A stretch of DNA of 42,374 bases from assembly GCA_023450745.1 (NCBI GenBank), contig JAEXGR010000020.1:1-42374 (forward strand), given 5' to 3'. Of this stretch, positions 15,250 through 23,111 are shown in pieces. The notes under the pieces were generated by a model. The model was given only the letters and a program-made list of their open reading frames with translations, had not been told where the DNA came from and did no database searches. How positions within the stretch are numbered: position 1 is the stretch's first letter; each line of letters starts with the position of its first letter. The DNA comes from Synergistota bacterium (GTDB taxonomy: Bacteria; Synergistota; Synergistia; Synergistales; Synergistaceae). A program made the translations under genes and the position numbers.

Positions 15250-15672
15250 ATGACGATCAGCGAAGCGGCGGAAAGGACAGGACTCTCGGCGGACACGCTG
15301 AGGTATTATGAGCGGATCGGACTCATCCCTCCCGTTCCCCGGACGGAGAGCGGGCTCCGCGTCTACAGCGGCGAAGTGATCGAGTGGATAATGTTCATCC
15401 AGAGGTTCAAGGAGATCGGCATGTCGCTGGACGCGATACTCAATTACGTAAAGCTGGCGATGCTCGGCACAAAGACACGCCAGGAGCGGAAGGTCATCCT
15501 TCTGGAGACGCGCCGCAACCTGATGAATAAGATCGACCAACTCTGCGGCTGCCTTAAAGAGGCGGACTATCAGCTTGAACATTACGACAGCCGCCTGCTG
15601 CCGGAGACGGAGAGCGCCGTCGAACGTTGGCGGCGGCCGGATAACGCCGCGGCACAGAATTTCGCCGTCTAA
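15250..15672 (+). CDS. MerR-family regulator
   Basis: 140 residues from the ATG at 15250, preceded by AAAGGAGTGGAG; the longer upstream frame overlaps the previous gene and is rejected. The N-terminus is canonical (MTISEAAERTGLSADTLRYY, ERIGLIPPVPRTESGLRVY), close in style to AdhR/YyaN-type MerR proteins. The dimerisation helix ends with Cys99 and Cys101 (QLCGCLKEAD), which could serve as a thiol switch or metal site. The next gene, a permease, has a MerR-type promoter between, so this protein is one candidate to bind the TRGAGnnnnCTCYA operators of the window. Confidence 0.93.
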   Translation: MTISEAAERTGLSADTLRYYERIGLIPPVPRTESGLRVYSGEVIEWIMFIQRFKEIGMSLDAILNYVKLAMLGTKTRQERKVILLETRRNLMNKIDQLCGCLKEADYQLEHYDSRLLPETESAVERWRRPDNAAAQNFAV

Positions 15673-15804
15673 CTCCCGCAAAAACAAACGACGCGCGGCC
15701 TTCAGGACCGGAGCGAACGCGCGGAATACCGTACCCGCGTCCGCGCCGCCCCAGGCCGCCATTAAACGGCTTGAGGCGCTGGCCTTGCTTTCGGGGCGAG
15801 GCGT

Positions 15805-15835
15805 TTGACTTAGAGCAAACTCTATGGATTAAGAT
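15805..15835 (+). promoter_or_regulatory. MerR-type promoter of the permease gene (TRGAG class)
   Basis: TTGACT, a 19-bp spacer with the perfect dyad TAGAGCAAACTCTA, then TAAGAT. The permease ATG is 45 bp downstream and an upstream MerR gene ends 133 bp before. Confidence 0.9.
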
Positions 15836-15879
15836 TCTGTCAGCGCCAAGAATATGAAAAGAGGGGGGCCGGTGAAAGA

Positions 15880-16770
15880 ATGGAACGAGAGCTTGTTTAT
15901 TTCTGCCGTCATTTTACGGCGCTCTTTAAAGAGATCGCCCCTTTTTGGGCGCTCGGCATCGTCATCGGCTCGGCGATATCCGTCTTTGCGAAGGGACGGA
16001 TTCACGGGCTGCTCGGCGGGATGCGGCGCGCGCGCCTCGGCGCTTTCGGCGTGATACCGGCGAGCCTGCTCGGCGTCGCCTCGCCGCTCTGTATGTACGG
16101 CACGATACCGATCGCCGCCTCGCTCGCGAAGAGCGGCATGGAGGACGACTGGCTCGCCGCCTTCATGATGAGCTCCATCCTGCTCAACCCGCAGCTGATG
16201 ATCTACAGCGCGGCGCTGGGCAAAGAGGCGCTCGCCGTCAGGACCGTCTCCGCCTTCCTCTGCGGCGCGGCGGCCGGGCTCTGCGTGCGGTATCTCTGCC
16301 GCGGCGGGAGTTTCTTCCGCTTTGACGGCTTTACGGAGCCAGAGGACCGCGACACCGACCCTAAAATGGCAACGCGTCTTATAAAAAATATCCTGCGCAA
16401 CATCCGCGCCACCGGCCCCTGGTTCCTCGCGGGCGTCACACTCGCGGCGGCCTTTATGCGCCTCATCCCCTCGGCGGCGGTCGCGGAGCTTTTCGGCCGG
16501 GACAACCGCTTCGGCGTCGTCATGGCGGCGACCGTTGGCGTGCCGCTCTACGTCTGCGGCGGCGGCACCGTGCCGCTGCTTTCCGAATGGCTGCAAAGAG
16601 GCATGAGCCTCGGCGCGGCGGCGGCCTTCATGATCACCGGCCCCGCAACGAAGGTGACGAACCTCGGCGCGCTCAAAATAGTGCTCGGGATGAAAAACTT
16701 CATTCTCTATCTGTTCTTCACGATGGCCTTTGCCGCCGTCACCGGCCTGCTCACAGACCTGCTCATGTAG
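15880..16770 (+). CDS. Permease of the ArsP/YraQ-like (UPF0718) family
   Basis: 296 residues with about eight membrane helices in two related halves. Repeated motifs typical of the family are seen: VASPLCMYGTIPIAASLAKS with SSILLNPQL in the first half, and TVGVPLYVCGGGTVPLLSEW with MITGPATKVTN in the second. A charged loop (TEPEDRDTDPKM) joins the halves. Relatives export organo-arsenicals or have been proposed to handle divalent or thiol-reactive metals; the substrate cannot be set here. GAGGGGG lies upstream of the start. It is under a MerR-type promoter and follows two merR genes, so inducible efflux of a toxic compound or metal is the likeliest role. Confidence 0.88.
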   Translation: MERELVYFCRHFTALFKEIAPFWALGIVIGSAISVFAKGRIHGLLGGMRRARLGAFGVIPASLLGVASPLCMYGTIPIAASLAKSGMEDDWLAAFMMSSILLNPQLMIYSAALGKEALAVRTVSAFLCGAAAGLCVRYLCRGGSFFRFDGFTEPEDRDTDPKMATRLIKNILRNIRATGPWFLAGVTLAAAFMRLIPSAAVAELFGRDNRFGVVMAATVGVPLYVCGGGTVPLLSEWLQRGMSLGAAAAFMITGPATKVTNLGALKIVLGMKNFILYLFFTMAFAAVTGLLTDLLM

Positions 16771-16790
16771 ATTAGCCCCTTCTCGTGAAA

Positions 16791-16840
16791 AGGGAGGCTG
16801 CGGGGATGACGCAATCCCCCGCGGCCTCCCTTCCTCTTTC
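16791..16840 (+). terminator. Terminator of the permease gene
   Basis: GGGAGGCTGCGGGGA pairs with the segment ending CCCCCGCGGCCTCCC (a 14-15 bp stem with one bulge), followed by TTCCTCTTTCCTCTT. It lies 20 bp after the permease stop. Confidence 0.8.
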
Positions 16841-16908
16841 CTCTTCGCGCGGAAAAAGGTCCCGTCCACCCGCGGCGGCGTCTTTTGCGGAAGGCGGCGA
16901 ACTGAAAA

Positions 16909-16951
16909 CGGCCCGGGCTTGATATTTCCCGGGCCGCCGCGTATTTTTTTC
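16909..16951. terminator. Bidirectional terminator between permease and larC
   Basis: CGGCCCGGG (16909-16917) and CCCGGGCCG (16928-16936) form a 9-bp stem. TATTTTTTT follows on the plus strand and TTTTC on the minus strand. It lies about 40 bp past the larC stop, so no larC2 extension is transcribed beyond it. Confidence 0.82.
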
Positions 16952-16978
16952 GGCATCCGCCGCCGGGCGGCGAGTCGT

Positions 16979-17848
16979 TTATTCCGCCTCGCCGAGCATC
17001 ACGCGCACGCAGTTTGCCCAGGCAAAGTCTTTTTTGCCCATGCCGTAGCCGATTCGGGAGACCTTCATCAACGGCAGCGGCGCGAATTCGGAGACAAAGT
17101 GTTTAAGCAGCGCCGCCCCCGTGGGGGTGCAGAGCTCGCCGCGCACCGCGCCGCCGTAGATGGGAACGCCGCGCAGCAGTTCCATCGTGGCGGGAGCGGG
17201 GACGGGCAGCACGCCGTGCGCGCAGCGGACATGGCCGCTGCCGACGTGGACGGGCGAGGCGACTATCCGCGCGGGCGCTATTTCGTGCAGCAGCAGGCTT
17301 ACGCCGGCGATGTCGGCGACGGCGTCCAGAGCCCCCACCTCGTGAAAGTGGACCTCGGAGACGGGCCGTCCATGAACCTTTCCCTCCGCCTCCGCGATAA
17401 GCGCGTAGACGGCAAGCACGTCGGCGCGGACCTTTTCCGGCAGGTCGAGGCGCGAAACGAGGTGCCCGATTTCGTGCATCCCCGCGTGGCTGTGCCCTTC
17501 GCGGTGATGTTCGTGCGCGTGCCGGCTCGCGTGTTCTTCTTCATGTTCGTGCGTGTGTCCGTGACTATGTTCTTCTTCATGCGTATGTCCATGGACATGC
17601 GCATGCACGTGCACGTGCGGCCCTTCGGCATCGGCGCTCTCTTCCTCCGCGCCGCCGACCAGCACTTCGACGCGCGTGCCGGTGACGCCGCACTTAACGC
17701 AGGGAAGGGCGGATATTTCCACGCCCGGCAGCGCCAGCGCGTTCATTCTTTCGAGAAAGGCGGCGGGGTCCGGGTGCAGCTCGAGCAGCGCCGCCGTCAG
17801 CATGTCTCCGGCGGCTCCCATGCCGCAGTCAATGTAAAGCGTTCTCAT
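16979..17848 (-). CDS. larC: LarC1: N-terminal (nickel-binding) part of the nickel-pincer cofactor insertase
   Basis: 289 residues. It begins with the family motif LYIDCGMGAAGDMLTAAL and contains a striking His-rich stretch at residues 78-128 (repeated H-x-H and E-E-E-H-x-H), the presumed nickel store. It continues with VHFHEVGALDAVADI, VHVGSGHVRCAHG and LCTPTGAALLKHF, and ends at the segment ANCVRVMLGE. LarC inserts nickel into pyridinium-bisthiocarboxylate mononucleotide in a CTP-dependent reaction. Full-length LarC is near 400 residues because a LarC2 domain follows; here a stop and then a terminator come instead, and no LarC2 frame is seen next door. It is the last gene of the nickel-transport/lar operon, 3 bp after larB. 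Confidence 0.95.
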   Translation of the reverse strand: MRTLYIDCGMGAAGDMLTAALLELHPDPAAFLERMNALALPGVEISALPCVKCGVTGTRVEVLVGGAEEESADAEGPHVHVHAHVHGHTHEEEHSHGHTHEHEEEHASRHAHEHHREGHSHAGMHEIGHLVSRLDLPEKVRADVLAVYALIAEAEGKVHGRPVSEVHFHEVGALDAVADIAGVSLLLHEIAPARIVASPVHVGSGHVRCAHGVLPVPAPATMELLRGVPIYGGAVRGELCTPTGAALLKHFVSEFAPLPLMKVSRIGYGMGKKDFAWANCVRVMLGEAE

Positions 17849-17851
17849 CGT

Positions 17852-18607
17852 TTATTTCACTCCTATGTGATTTATCATACTGGCCAGATAGCCCGCGCCA
17901 AAGCCGTTGTCGATGTTGACGACGGAGACGCCGCTGGCGCAGGAATTGAGCATGGAAAGCAGCGCGGAGAGGCCGCCGAAGGAGGCCCCGTAGCCGACGC
18001 TGGTGGGCACGGCGACGACAGGGCAGTCGGCCATGCCGCCGATGACGGAGGCGAGCGCCCCCTCCATTCCCGCGATGGCGACGATGACGCTGGCGCTCAT
18101 CACATCGTCGGTGTGCGAGAGAAGGCGGTGCAGCCCCGCGACGCCGACGTCGTAGAGGCGCGTCACCTCGTTTCCCAGCGCCTCCGCCGTAAGCGCCGCC
18201 TCTTCGGCGACGGGCATGTCGCTGGTGCCGCCGGTGGCGACGACGACCTTTCCCCGCCCATCCGGCCGCGGCATTTCACCGGCGATGCCGACGCGCCCCA
18301 TCTCGTAATAAGAAAGCGGCACGGCCCTCTCCACGACGGCGGCGGCCTCGGGGCTCATGCGCGTGATGAGCACGGTGCGCTGCCCGTCTTCAAGCATCGC
18401 GGCGGCGATATCGGCGATCTGGCGCGGCGTCTTTCCCGCGCCGTAGATAACCTCCGCGATACCCTGACGCAGCGCGCGGTGGCTGTCAAGCTTCGCGAAA
18501 CCAAGGTCGCGAAAAGGGCCGCCCTTCAGCTTCGCCATCGCCTCGTCGACGCTCGCCTCGCCGGCGGAGAGCCGTTCCAACAATTCCCGGAGTTCTCTTT
18601 TCTCCAT
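17852..18607 (-). CDS. larB: LarB: pyridinium-3,5-biscarboxylate mononucleotide synthase
   Basis: 251 residues, normal length. The C-terminal two thirds resembles AIR carboxylase (PurE-like): VVATGGTSDMPVAEEAALTA, the VGVAGLHRLL segment, VIVAIAGMEGALASVIGG, and VVAVPTSVGYGASFGGLSAL. LarB carboxylates and hydrolyses nicotinate adenine dinucleotide, the first step of nickel-pincer nucleotide synthesis. It lies 3 bp after larE and 3 bp before larC, both in the same direction, so translation is probably coupled. The ribosome site GAGGTAAAGG sits at the end of larE. Confidence 0.97.
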   Translation of the reverse strand: MEKRELRELLERLSAGEASVDEAMAKLKGGPFRDLGFAKLDSHRALRQGIAEVIYGAGKTPRQIADIAAAMLEDGQRTVLITRMSPEAAAVVERAVPLSYYEMGRVGIAGEMPRPDGRGKVVVATGGTSDMPVAEEAALTAEALGNEVTRLYDVGVAGLHRLLSHTDDVMSASVIVAIAGMEGALASVIGGMADCPVVAVPTSVGYGASFGGLSALLSMLNSCASGVSVVNIDNGFGAGYLASMINHIGVK

Positions 18608-18610
18608 CCT

Positions 18611-19360
18611 TTACCTCGTTTCCATATCAAGAAGGATAATGTCAAAATATTTTTTCAGCTTCGCCAAGATCTCTCCGCGTTTTTCCAGCGCGGACGCCAT
18701 CTGCCCCGGCGGAAGCTGGACGCGGGCCGCCTCGTGGAACACGCGCACGCGAAAGTCGGTGAAGCCGAGAGCGAAGAGCTCCTCTTCCGCGCCCTCCACG
18801 CGCCCCAGCAGTTCGCGGTCAATCCGCCGTCCCGCGGGTATGCGCGTCGCGAGGCAGGCATAGGCCGGCTTGTTCCAGGTGAATAGCCCCGCCTCTTGGG
18901 AACGCGCGCGTATCTCGCTTTTGGTGAGGCCGCATTCGCGCAGCGGCGAACGGACGCCGAGCTCGCCCGTCGCGCGCATCCCCGGACGGTCGCCCGCGTC
19001 GTCGGAGGCGTTGGTGCCGTCGATGATAAGGGGAAAACCGTCGCTTGCGGCCCGCTCGCGCAGCAGGAGGCCGAAAAGTTTTTTCTTGCAATGGTAGCAG
19101 CGGTCGGGGGGATTCGCGGCGACCGCCCCGTCGTCCGTGATGTCGTACTCGATGACGGTGAGTTCGGTCCCCAGCTCCTTCGCGAGGCGCAGCGCGTCGT
19201 CCAGCTCAAAGCGCGGCTGGAAAGGCGTTTTTACGTAATAGGGACGCACCCGCGCGCCGTATTTAAGCGCCGCGTAGAGCAGGTAGGCGGAGTCCGTGCC
19301 GCCCGAGAAGGCGAGCGCGGCCCGCGGGTTTTCGTGGAAAAATTCGCTGAGTTCCATCAT
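18611..19360 (-). CDS. larE: LarE: ATP-dependent sulfur transferase for the nickel-pincer cofactor
   Basis: 249 residues. The PP-loop ATP-pyrophosphatase motif is present as LAFSGGTDSAYLLYAAL, followed by DRCYHCKKKLFGLLL (conserved CxxC), IIDGTNASDDAGDRPGMRA, and KPAYACLATRIPAG, whose Cys corresponds to the sacrificial or cluster-ligating Cys of characterised LarE proteins. LarE adenylates the carboxylates and replaces them with thiocarboxylates. Its ATG overlaps the stop of cbiO by four bases (ATGA), linking nickel uptake to cofactor assembly. AAGGAG precedes the start. Whether it is the cysteine-sacrificing or the Fe-S type cannot be settled by eye. Confidence 0.97.
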   Translation of the reverse strand: MMELSEFFHENPRAALAFSGGTDSAYLLYAALKYGARVRPYYVKTPFQPRFELDDALRLAKELGTELTVIEYDITDDGAVAANPPDRCYHCKKKLFGLLLRERAASDGFPLIIDGTNASDDAGDRPGMRATGELGVRSPLRECGLTKSEIRARSQEAGLFTWNKPAYACLATRIPAGRRIDRELLGRVEGAEEELFALGFTDFRVRVFHEAARVQLPPGQMASALEKRGEILAKLKKYFDIILLDMETR

Positions 19361-20082
19361 AAGTTACTCCTTTTGCCGCCGTCCAGCGCCTCGACGCCGC
19401 AGTCTTCCATGAGGGCGGCGTCATAGAGCAGCCTCTGCGTGGGGCCGTCCGCGAAGAGCCCGCCGCTTTTGAGCAGGATCGAGCGTTCGCAGACCTCCGC
19501 GGCGAAGGCGAGGTCGTGGGTGGCGATAAGTTTGGTGTGCGGCAGGGCTTTCAGTACATTTATCAGGTTGCGCCGCGCCTTCGGGTCGAGAAAGGCGGTC
19601 GGCTCGTCAAAGAGCATTATATCGGGCGCCATCGAAAGCACCGTCGCAAGCGCCGCCATCCGTTTTTCGCCGCCGGACATTTTGAGCGCCGTTTTATCGC
19701 GCAGACGCTCGATATGCAGCAGCGCGAGGCTCTCCTCGACGCGCCGCGCGACCTCCTCTTCGGAAAGGCCCATATTGCGCGGACCGAAGGCGATATCGTC
19801 GTAGATCGAAGCCATAAAGAGCTGGTCGTCGGGGTTCTGGAAGAGGACGCCGACCTTCCGGCGTATTGCGGCGAGGCTCTTTTTTGAAAGCGGCGTGCCC
19901 CCCGCTTTGACCGTTCCCGTCGAGGGAAGCACGCCGACCAGCGCCATGATCAGCGAGGTCTTGCCCGCGCCGTTCGCGCCGATGAGCGCCGCGCTCTCCC
20001 CGCGCGCCAGCCGGAAGCCGACCTCCGTCACGGCCTGCGTGCCGTCGGGATAGGTCACGGAAAGTTTTTCTATATCAAGCAT
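19357..20082 (-). CDS. cbiO: ATPase of a nickel/cobalt ECF transporter
   Basis: 241 residues from the ATG at 20082 (GGGAGG upstream); the open frame extends further upstream but only inside cbiQ. All ABC motifs are visible: Walker A GANGAGKTSLI, Q-loop FQNPDDQLF, signature KMSGGEKRM, Walker B IMLFDEPTAFLD, and the H-loop ATHDLAF. The FQNPDDQLF form is typical of the ECF/CbiO group. It energises uptake with CbiQ and CbiM encoded upstream. Its start lies 13 bp inside cbiQ and its stop overlaps larE, indicating a tight operon. Confidence 0.96.
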   Translation of the reverse strand: MLDIEKLSVTYPDGTQAVTEVGFRLARGESAALIGANGAGKTSLIMALVGVLPSTGTVKAGGTPLSKKSLAAIRRKVGVLFQNPDDQLFMASIYDDIAFGPRNMGLSEEEVARRVEESLALLHIERLRDKTALKMSGGEKRMAALATVLSMAPDIMLFDEPTAFLDPKARRNLINVLKALPHTKLIATHDLAFAAEVCERSILLKSGGLFADGPTQRLLYDAALMEDCGVEALDGGKRSNL

Positions 20083-20882
20083 GAAAAGAGCCTCCCAATG
20101 AACTGCGGCAGATTTACCAGGCGAAAGAGCAGCGAGGAGCCGCAGATAAGCAGCAGAAACGCGGCGTCGCGCGGGGCAAGGCGGCGTCCCTTCGCGGCGG
20201 CCGGCGGCGCGTCCTGATAGCCGCGGCATTTCATCGCCTGATAGACGCGCTCGGCGCGGTCGAAGCTGCGCAGCAGCAGCTGCCCCGCGAAGCTCCCCAT
20301 ATCCCTCATCTCCACGCCTTTCTTAAGGCCGCCGCGCAGGGAGTAGGCGGTGTACATCGAAAGCGCCTCGCCCGCGAGCGTTCCCAGGTAGCGGTAGGTC
20401 ATCTCAAACAGGGAAATAAAGACGCCGGGCAGATGCAGGCGGCGCAGCCCCTCCGTCAGCTCGCGGAACGGGGTGACGGCGACGAGGACCAGCACCGCCG
20501 AAACACAGAGAAGCGTGCGGAAGACGATCGCGAAAAGAGCCATCCAGCCCGCCGTAACGCCGAGGCCGCCGAGAGTAAAGAGCACGCGGCGGTCAAAAAA
20601 AACCGAGGATATCCCCGCGAAGAGACAGAAGGGCAGCGCCGCGAGGCTCCGCCGGAAGATCATGCCGGCGGGGACCTCCGCCAGCGAAAGAACCACGGCG
20701 GGATAGAGGACGAAGGGCGCCAGCCCCGAAAGCTCATGGCCGCTGAAAGAGATGACGGCGGCAAGGTAAAAGAAGGTTCCCGCGATCTTGGCCCGCGCGT
20801 CGAGGGAATGGATGACGGAACCGCCTCCCGCCAGCTGCTCGAGAGAATATATTTCATATATGCTTCCACGCAGGTCCGCCAT
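20070..20882 (-). CDS. cbiQ: Transmembrane T component of a nickel/cobalt ECF transporter
   Basis: 270 residues, hydrophobic, with about five to six membrane helices. The family hallmarks are present: SLDARAKIAGTFFYL at the N-terminus and the two coupling-helix motifs near YSLRGG and QAMKCRGY (the AxxxRG type) that contact the ATPases. It is encoded between cbiM and cbiO. With CbiM and CbiO it makes the transporter that supplies nickel to the lar enzymes downstream. Confidence 0.94.
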   Translation of the reverse strand: MADLRGSIYEIYSLEQLAGGGSVIHSLDARAKIAGTFFYLAAVISFSGHELSGLAPFVLYPAVVLSLAEVPAGMIFRRSLAALPFCLFAGISSVFFDRRVLFTLGGLGVTAGWMALFAIVFRTLLCVSAVLVLVAVTPFRELTEGLRRLHLPGVFISLFEMTYRYLGTLAGEALSMYTAYSLRGGLKKGVEMRDMGSFAGQLLLRSFDRAERVYQAMKCRGYQDAPPAAAKGRRLAPRDAAFLLLICGSSLLFRLVNLPQFIGRLFSCLI

Positions 20883-20910
20883 CCGTCAGTACCGTCGTTA
20901 ATGGGCGCGG

Positions 20911-21933
20911 CTACGCCTTGGCCGCCGCGCCTTTGCTTTTCTTTGAGCGGGAGATCGCGGCTCCGGCGAGCGCCGCCGCCGCGAAGGTTATCGCCGAACC
21001 GATGACGCCCGCCGCCGCGGTGCCGGAGACCGGCGCGCTCCCGGAGGGCTCGGCGTAGTCGTAATCGGGCATAAAAGCGGTCTTCTCCTGTATCCCCGCA
21101 GCGCTCTCAAAGGCGGCGCCGGCGGCCTCAAGCTCGTAGTCGCCCGTCACGTTCATTATCGACCATTCAAGGCCGTCGGGGTAAGAGGAGGCGAAGCCGG
21201 AGAGCAGCGCGCCGGTGACGAGGGTCATCGCCGCAAACGCCGCCAGGACCCTTTTCGTCGGCAGCCCCGCCGGAATGTCCGCGCCGTTTCCCGCGCTCTC
21301 CAGTATCTCGGGGCGCATCCGCCACACGAAGGAGAGCACCGCGCCGGTGACAAGCCCCTCGACGACGCCGATCGCCAGGTGGATCGGCTGCATCAGCAGA
21401 ACGAAGGATGAGAAGGGCAGCGCCGTAATGCCGGAGACGAGCGTCTCCAAAACGACGGCGAAGGCCCCCGCCTGCAGCGCGGCGACGACCCCAAGCACCG
21501 AGGCGAACATAAGCCGCCCCGAGGAGATTCCCCTTTTCATCAGCGGTTTAAAGAGCAGCGGATAGACCGCGAGGCAGGGAATGACTCCCATATTGAAGAT
21601 ATTGCTGCCCAGCGCGAGCAGCCCGCCGTCGGCGAAGAAGAGGCACTGGATGACGAGCACCGCGGAGATCGCCAGCAGCGCCGGCGCGCCGCCGAGCAGC
21701 GCCGCGAGCAGGATGCCGCCGCCGATGTGGCCGCTGGAGCCGGTGGCGGGGATGGTGAAGTTGATCATCTGAGCCGCGAAGACGAAGGCTCCCGCGACGG
21801 CCATGATCGGCAGTTTTTTCTCCGACAATTCCTCTTTTTTCATTTTGGCGACCGAATAGGCGATCGCCGCGCCGCTTGCCGCGCACATCGCGAAGGCGAC
21901 GGAAGGCGATAAGAGAGCGTCTGACATGTGCAT
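20911..21933 (-). CDS. cbiM: Nickel/cobalt ECF substrate-binding protein, CbiM-CbiN type fusion
   Basis: 340 residues. It begins MHMSDALLSP, the metal-binding N-terminal loop of CbiM/NikM with the essential His2, followed by seven membrane helices (IPATGSSGHIGGG, QCLFFADGGLLALGSNIFNMG). From about residue 235 on, a CbiN/NikN-like part follows: a membrane helix, then SSYPDGLEWS in a periplasmic loop and a final helix with the positive tail RSKKSKG. Such NikMN fusions usually take nickel, which fits the lar genes downstream. GGAGG precedes the ATG. It is the first gene of the operon. Confidence 0.95.
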   Translation of the reverse strand: MHMSDALLSPSVAFAMCAASGAAIAYSVAKMKKEELSEKKLPIMAVAGAFVFAAQMINFTIPATGSSGHIGGGILLAALLGGAPALLAISAVLVIQCLFFADGGLLALGSNIFNMGVIPCLAVYPLLFKPLMKRGISSGRLMFASVLGVVAALQAGAFAVVLETLVSGITALPFSSFVLLMQPIHLAIGVVEGLVTGAVLSFVWRMRPEILESAGNGADIPAGLPTKRVLAAFAAMTLVTGALLSGFASSYPDGLEWSIMNVTGDYELEAAGAAFESAAGIQEKTAFMPDYDYAEPSGSAPVSGTAAAGVIGSAITFAAAALAGAAISRSKKSKGAAAKA

Positions 21934-22163
21934 GATAGATTTCCTCCAATATTTATTTGCATAGCCGGCCCCTAAAGGCCCCCCTCTTTCTGGAGAGAGA
22001 CCGCCTTCATGGCAATCATAAAAAATCAGTTCGTGGCGGAGACTATGTGCGACGGAGGCCTGACGCCGCTTCTGCGGCGCGATGCCGCCTCTTCATGAGG
22101 CGCGCGGGGAACGGACCCGTCTTTGGCGCGGGGAGCTGTCTGCGCCCGCAACCTGACAAAAAT
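21934..22163 (-). promoter_or_regulatory. Long leader between the MerR-type promoter and cbiM
   Basis: About 230 bases would be transcribed before cbiM. I searched for a cobalamin (B12-box) or NiCo riboswitch and saw none. Inverted repeats exist (GCCGCAGAAGCGGC near 22066-22079; CTCTCTCCAGAAAGAG near 21984-21999) that could form attenuator hairpins. No leader gene with a ribosome site was found. Confidence 0.35.
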
Positions 22164-22194
22164 AAAGTATCACTTAGAGCTGGCTCTAAGTCAA
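22164..22194 (-). promoter_or_regulatory. MerR-type promoter of the nickel ECF-lar operon (TRGAG class)
   Basis: On the minus strand: TTGACT, a 19-bp spacer with the perfect dyad TAGAGCCAGCTCTA, then TACTTT. The next gene in this direction is cbiM. The operon for nickel uptake and pincer-cofactor assembly therefore appears to share its regulation with the envelope redox genes. Confidence 0.87.
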
Positions 22195-22290
22195 GTTTTT
22201 AGGAAAAGATTTATAAAAAATTTTTCACGCGCCCAGAAAGGGCGGCTCCGCGGCGGGGCGCCCTCCTGAAACGGCGTCCGTTTAAGCCGC

Positions 22291-22911
22291 CTAACGGATA
22301 AAATTCGTCGCGACAAACGCCTCGCGGACCGGCGCGGCGACGCCGTCCTTCCGCCCCGCCTCGACCGACTTGAGCAGCCAGGCCATATTTTCGCCAAGAG
22401 TGCGCATCGTCTGCAGCCCCTCAGCGTCGCGGCGCACCTCTTCGGGGGAACAGCCGTGAACCTGATTCCAGTACTGCGAGCCGACAATGTTCATATTGCA
22501 GATGGTAAAATACTTGTTCAGCCGGTCGAAGGCGGCCGAGGCCCCGCCGCGGCGGCAGGAGACCACCGAAGCGGCGAGCTTGCCCGCCGTCCGGCCGCCG
22601 CTGCTGAAAAAGAGGCGGTCAAGGAAGGCGCACAGCTGACCCGAGGGGCCCGCGTAGTAGACCGGCGAACCGACGACGAGCGCGCCGAATTCGTCGAGCC
22701 GGGGGGTGATCTCGTTCACCAGATCGTCGAACACGCAGCGGCCCGACGTCCGGCACTTCATGCAGGCGATGCAGCCGGCGACAGGCTTTTTGCCGAGATA
22801 CAGCGTCTCGCTGGCGATGCCGTGCTTGGAAAGCGCGCCGGCGACCTCGCTCAGCGCCGTGTAGGTGCAGCCATGTTCGTTGGGGCTGCCGTTGATCATC
22901 AAAACTTTCAT
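22291..22911 (-). CDS. NADPH-dependent FMN reductase/flavodoxin-like protein with a Cys-rich loop
   Basis: 206 residues from the ATG at 22911 with AGGAGG upstream. It is cytosolic: there is no signal peptide. The FMN phosphate loop MKVLMINGSPNEHGCTYTAL and the second loop GSPVYYAGPSGQLCAFLDR mark the flavodoxin-like FMN reductase family (iron-sulfur flavoprotein type). A segment with four Cys, GCIACMKCRTSGRCVFDD, matches the CxxCxxCx(5-7)C-type site that binds a 4Fe-4S cluster in iron-sulfur flavoproteins. Such proteins transfer electrons or reduce oxygen species or quinones in anaerobes. It stands alone between the DUF362 genes and the nickel operon, and has no MerR-type promoter of its own. 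Confidence 0.9.
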   Translation of the reverse strand: MKVLMINGSPNEHGCTYTALSEVAGALSKHGIASETLYLGKKPVAGCIACMKCRTSGRCVFDDLVNEITPRLDEFGALVVGSPVYYAGPSGQLCAFLDRLFFSSGGRTAGKLAASVVSCRRGGASAAFDRLNKYFTICNMNIVGSQYWNQVHGCSPEEVRRDAEGLQTMRTLGENMAWLLKSVEAGRKDGVAAPVREAFVATNFIR

Positions 22912-23052
22912 GCTTTTTCCTCCTAAAATATAAGAGCCGCGGGCCGCCGCGCGAAAAAGCCCGCTCCCTGATTTTTCCACGTTTACGGATGCTTGCGGTT
23001 ATTTTACCACGCAGCGCGCGGCGGGCCTACGCAAAAAACGCCGCGATAAAAA

Positions 23053-23077
23053 GCGGGGGCCGCCGCGCGGCTCCCGC
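23053..23077 (-). terminator. Terminator after the DUF362 cluster
   Basis: An 11-bp stem (GCGGGGGCCGC with GCGGCTCCCGC, one mismatch or wobble) has a 3-base loop; on the minus strand TTTTTAT follows. It lies 35-60 bp past the stop at 23112. Confidence 0.82.
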
Positions 23078-23111
23078 ACTATTTTATCTGTCCGGCGCTT
23101 TTACCGGCGGC

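Noticed and set aside
16730..18886. A 718-codon plus-strand open frame
   Set aside because: It runs antisense to larC, larB and larE, is rich in His/Arg/Asp runs typical of GC-rich shadow frames, and has no ribosome site or family motif.
21934..22163. Cobalamin or nickel/cobalt riboswitch in the cbiM leader
   Set aside because: No B12-box or NiCo motif could be found by eye; a covariance-model search of the leader would settle it.
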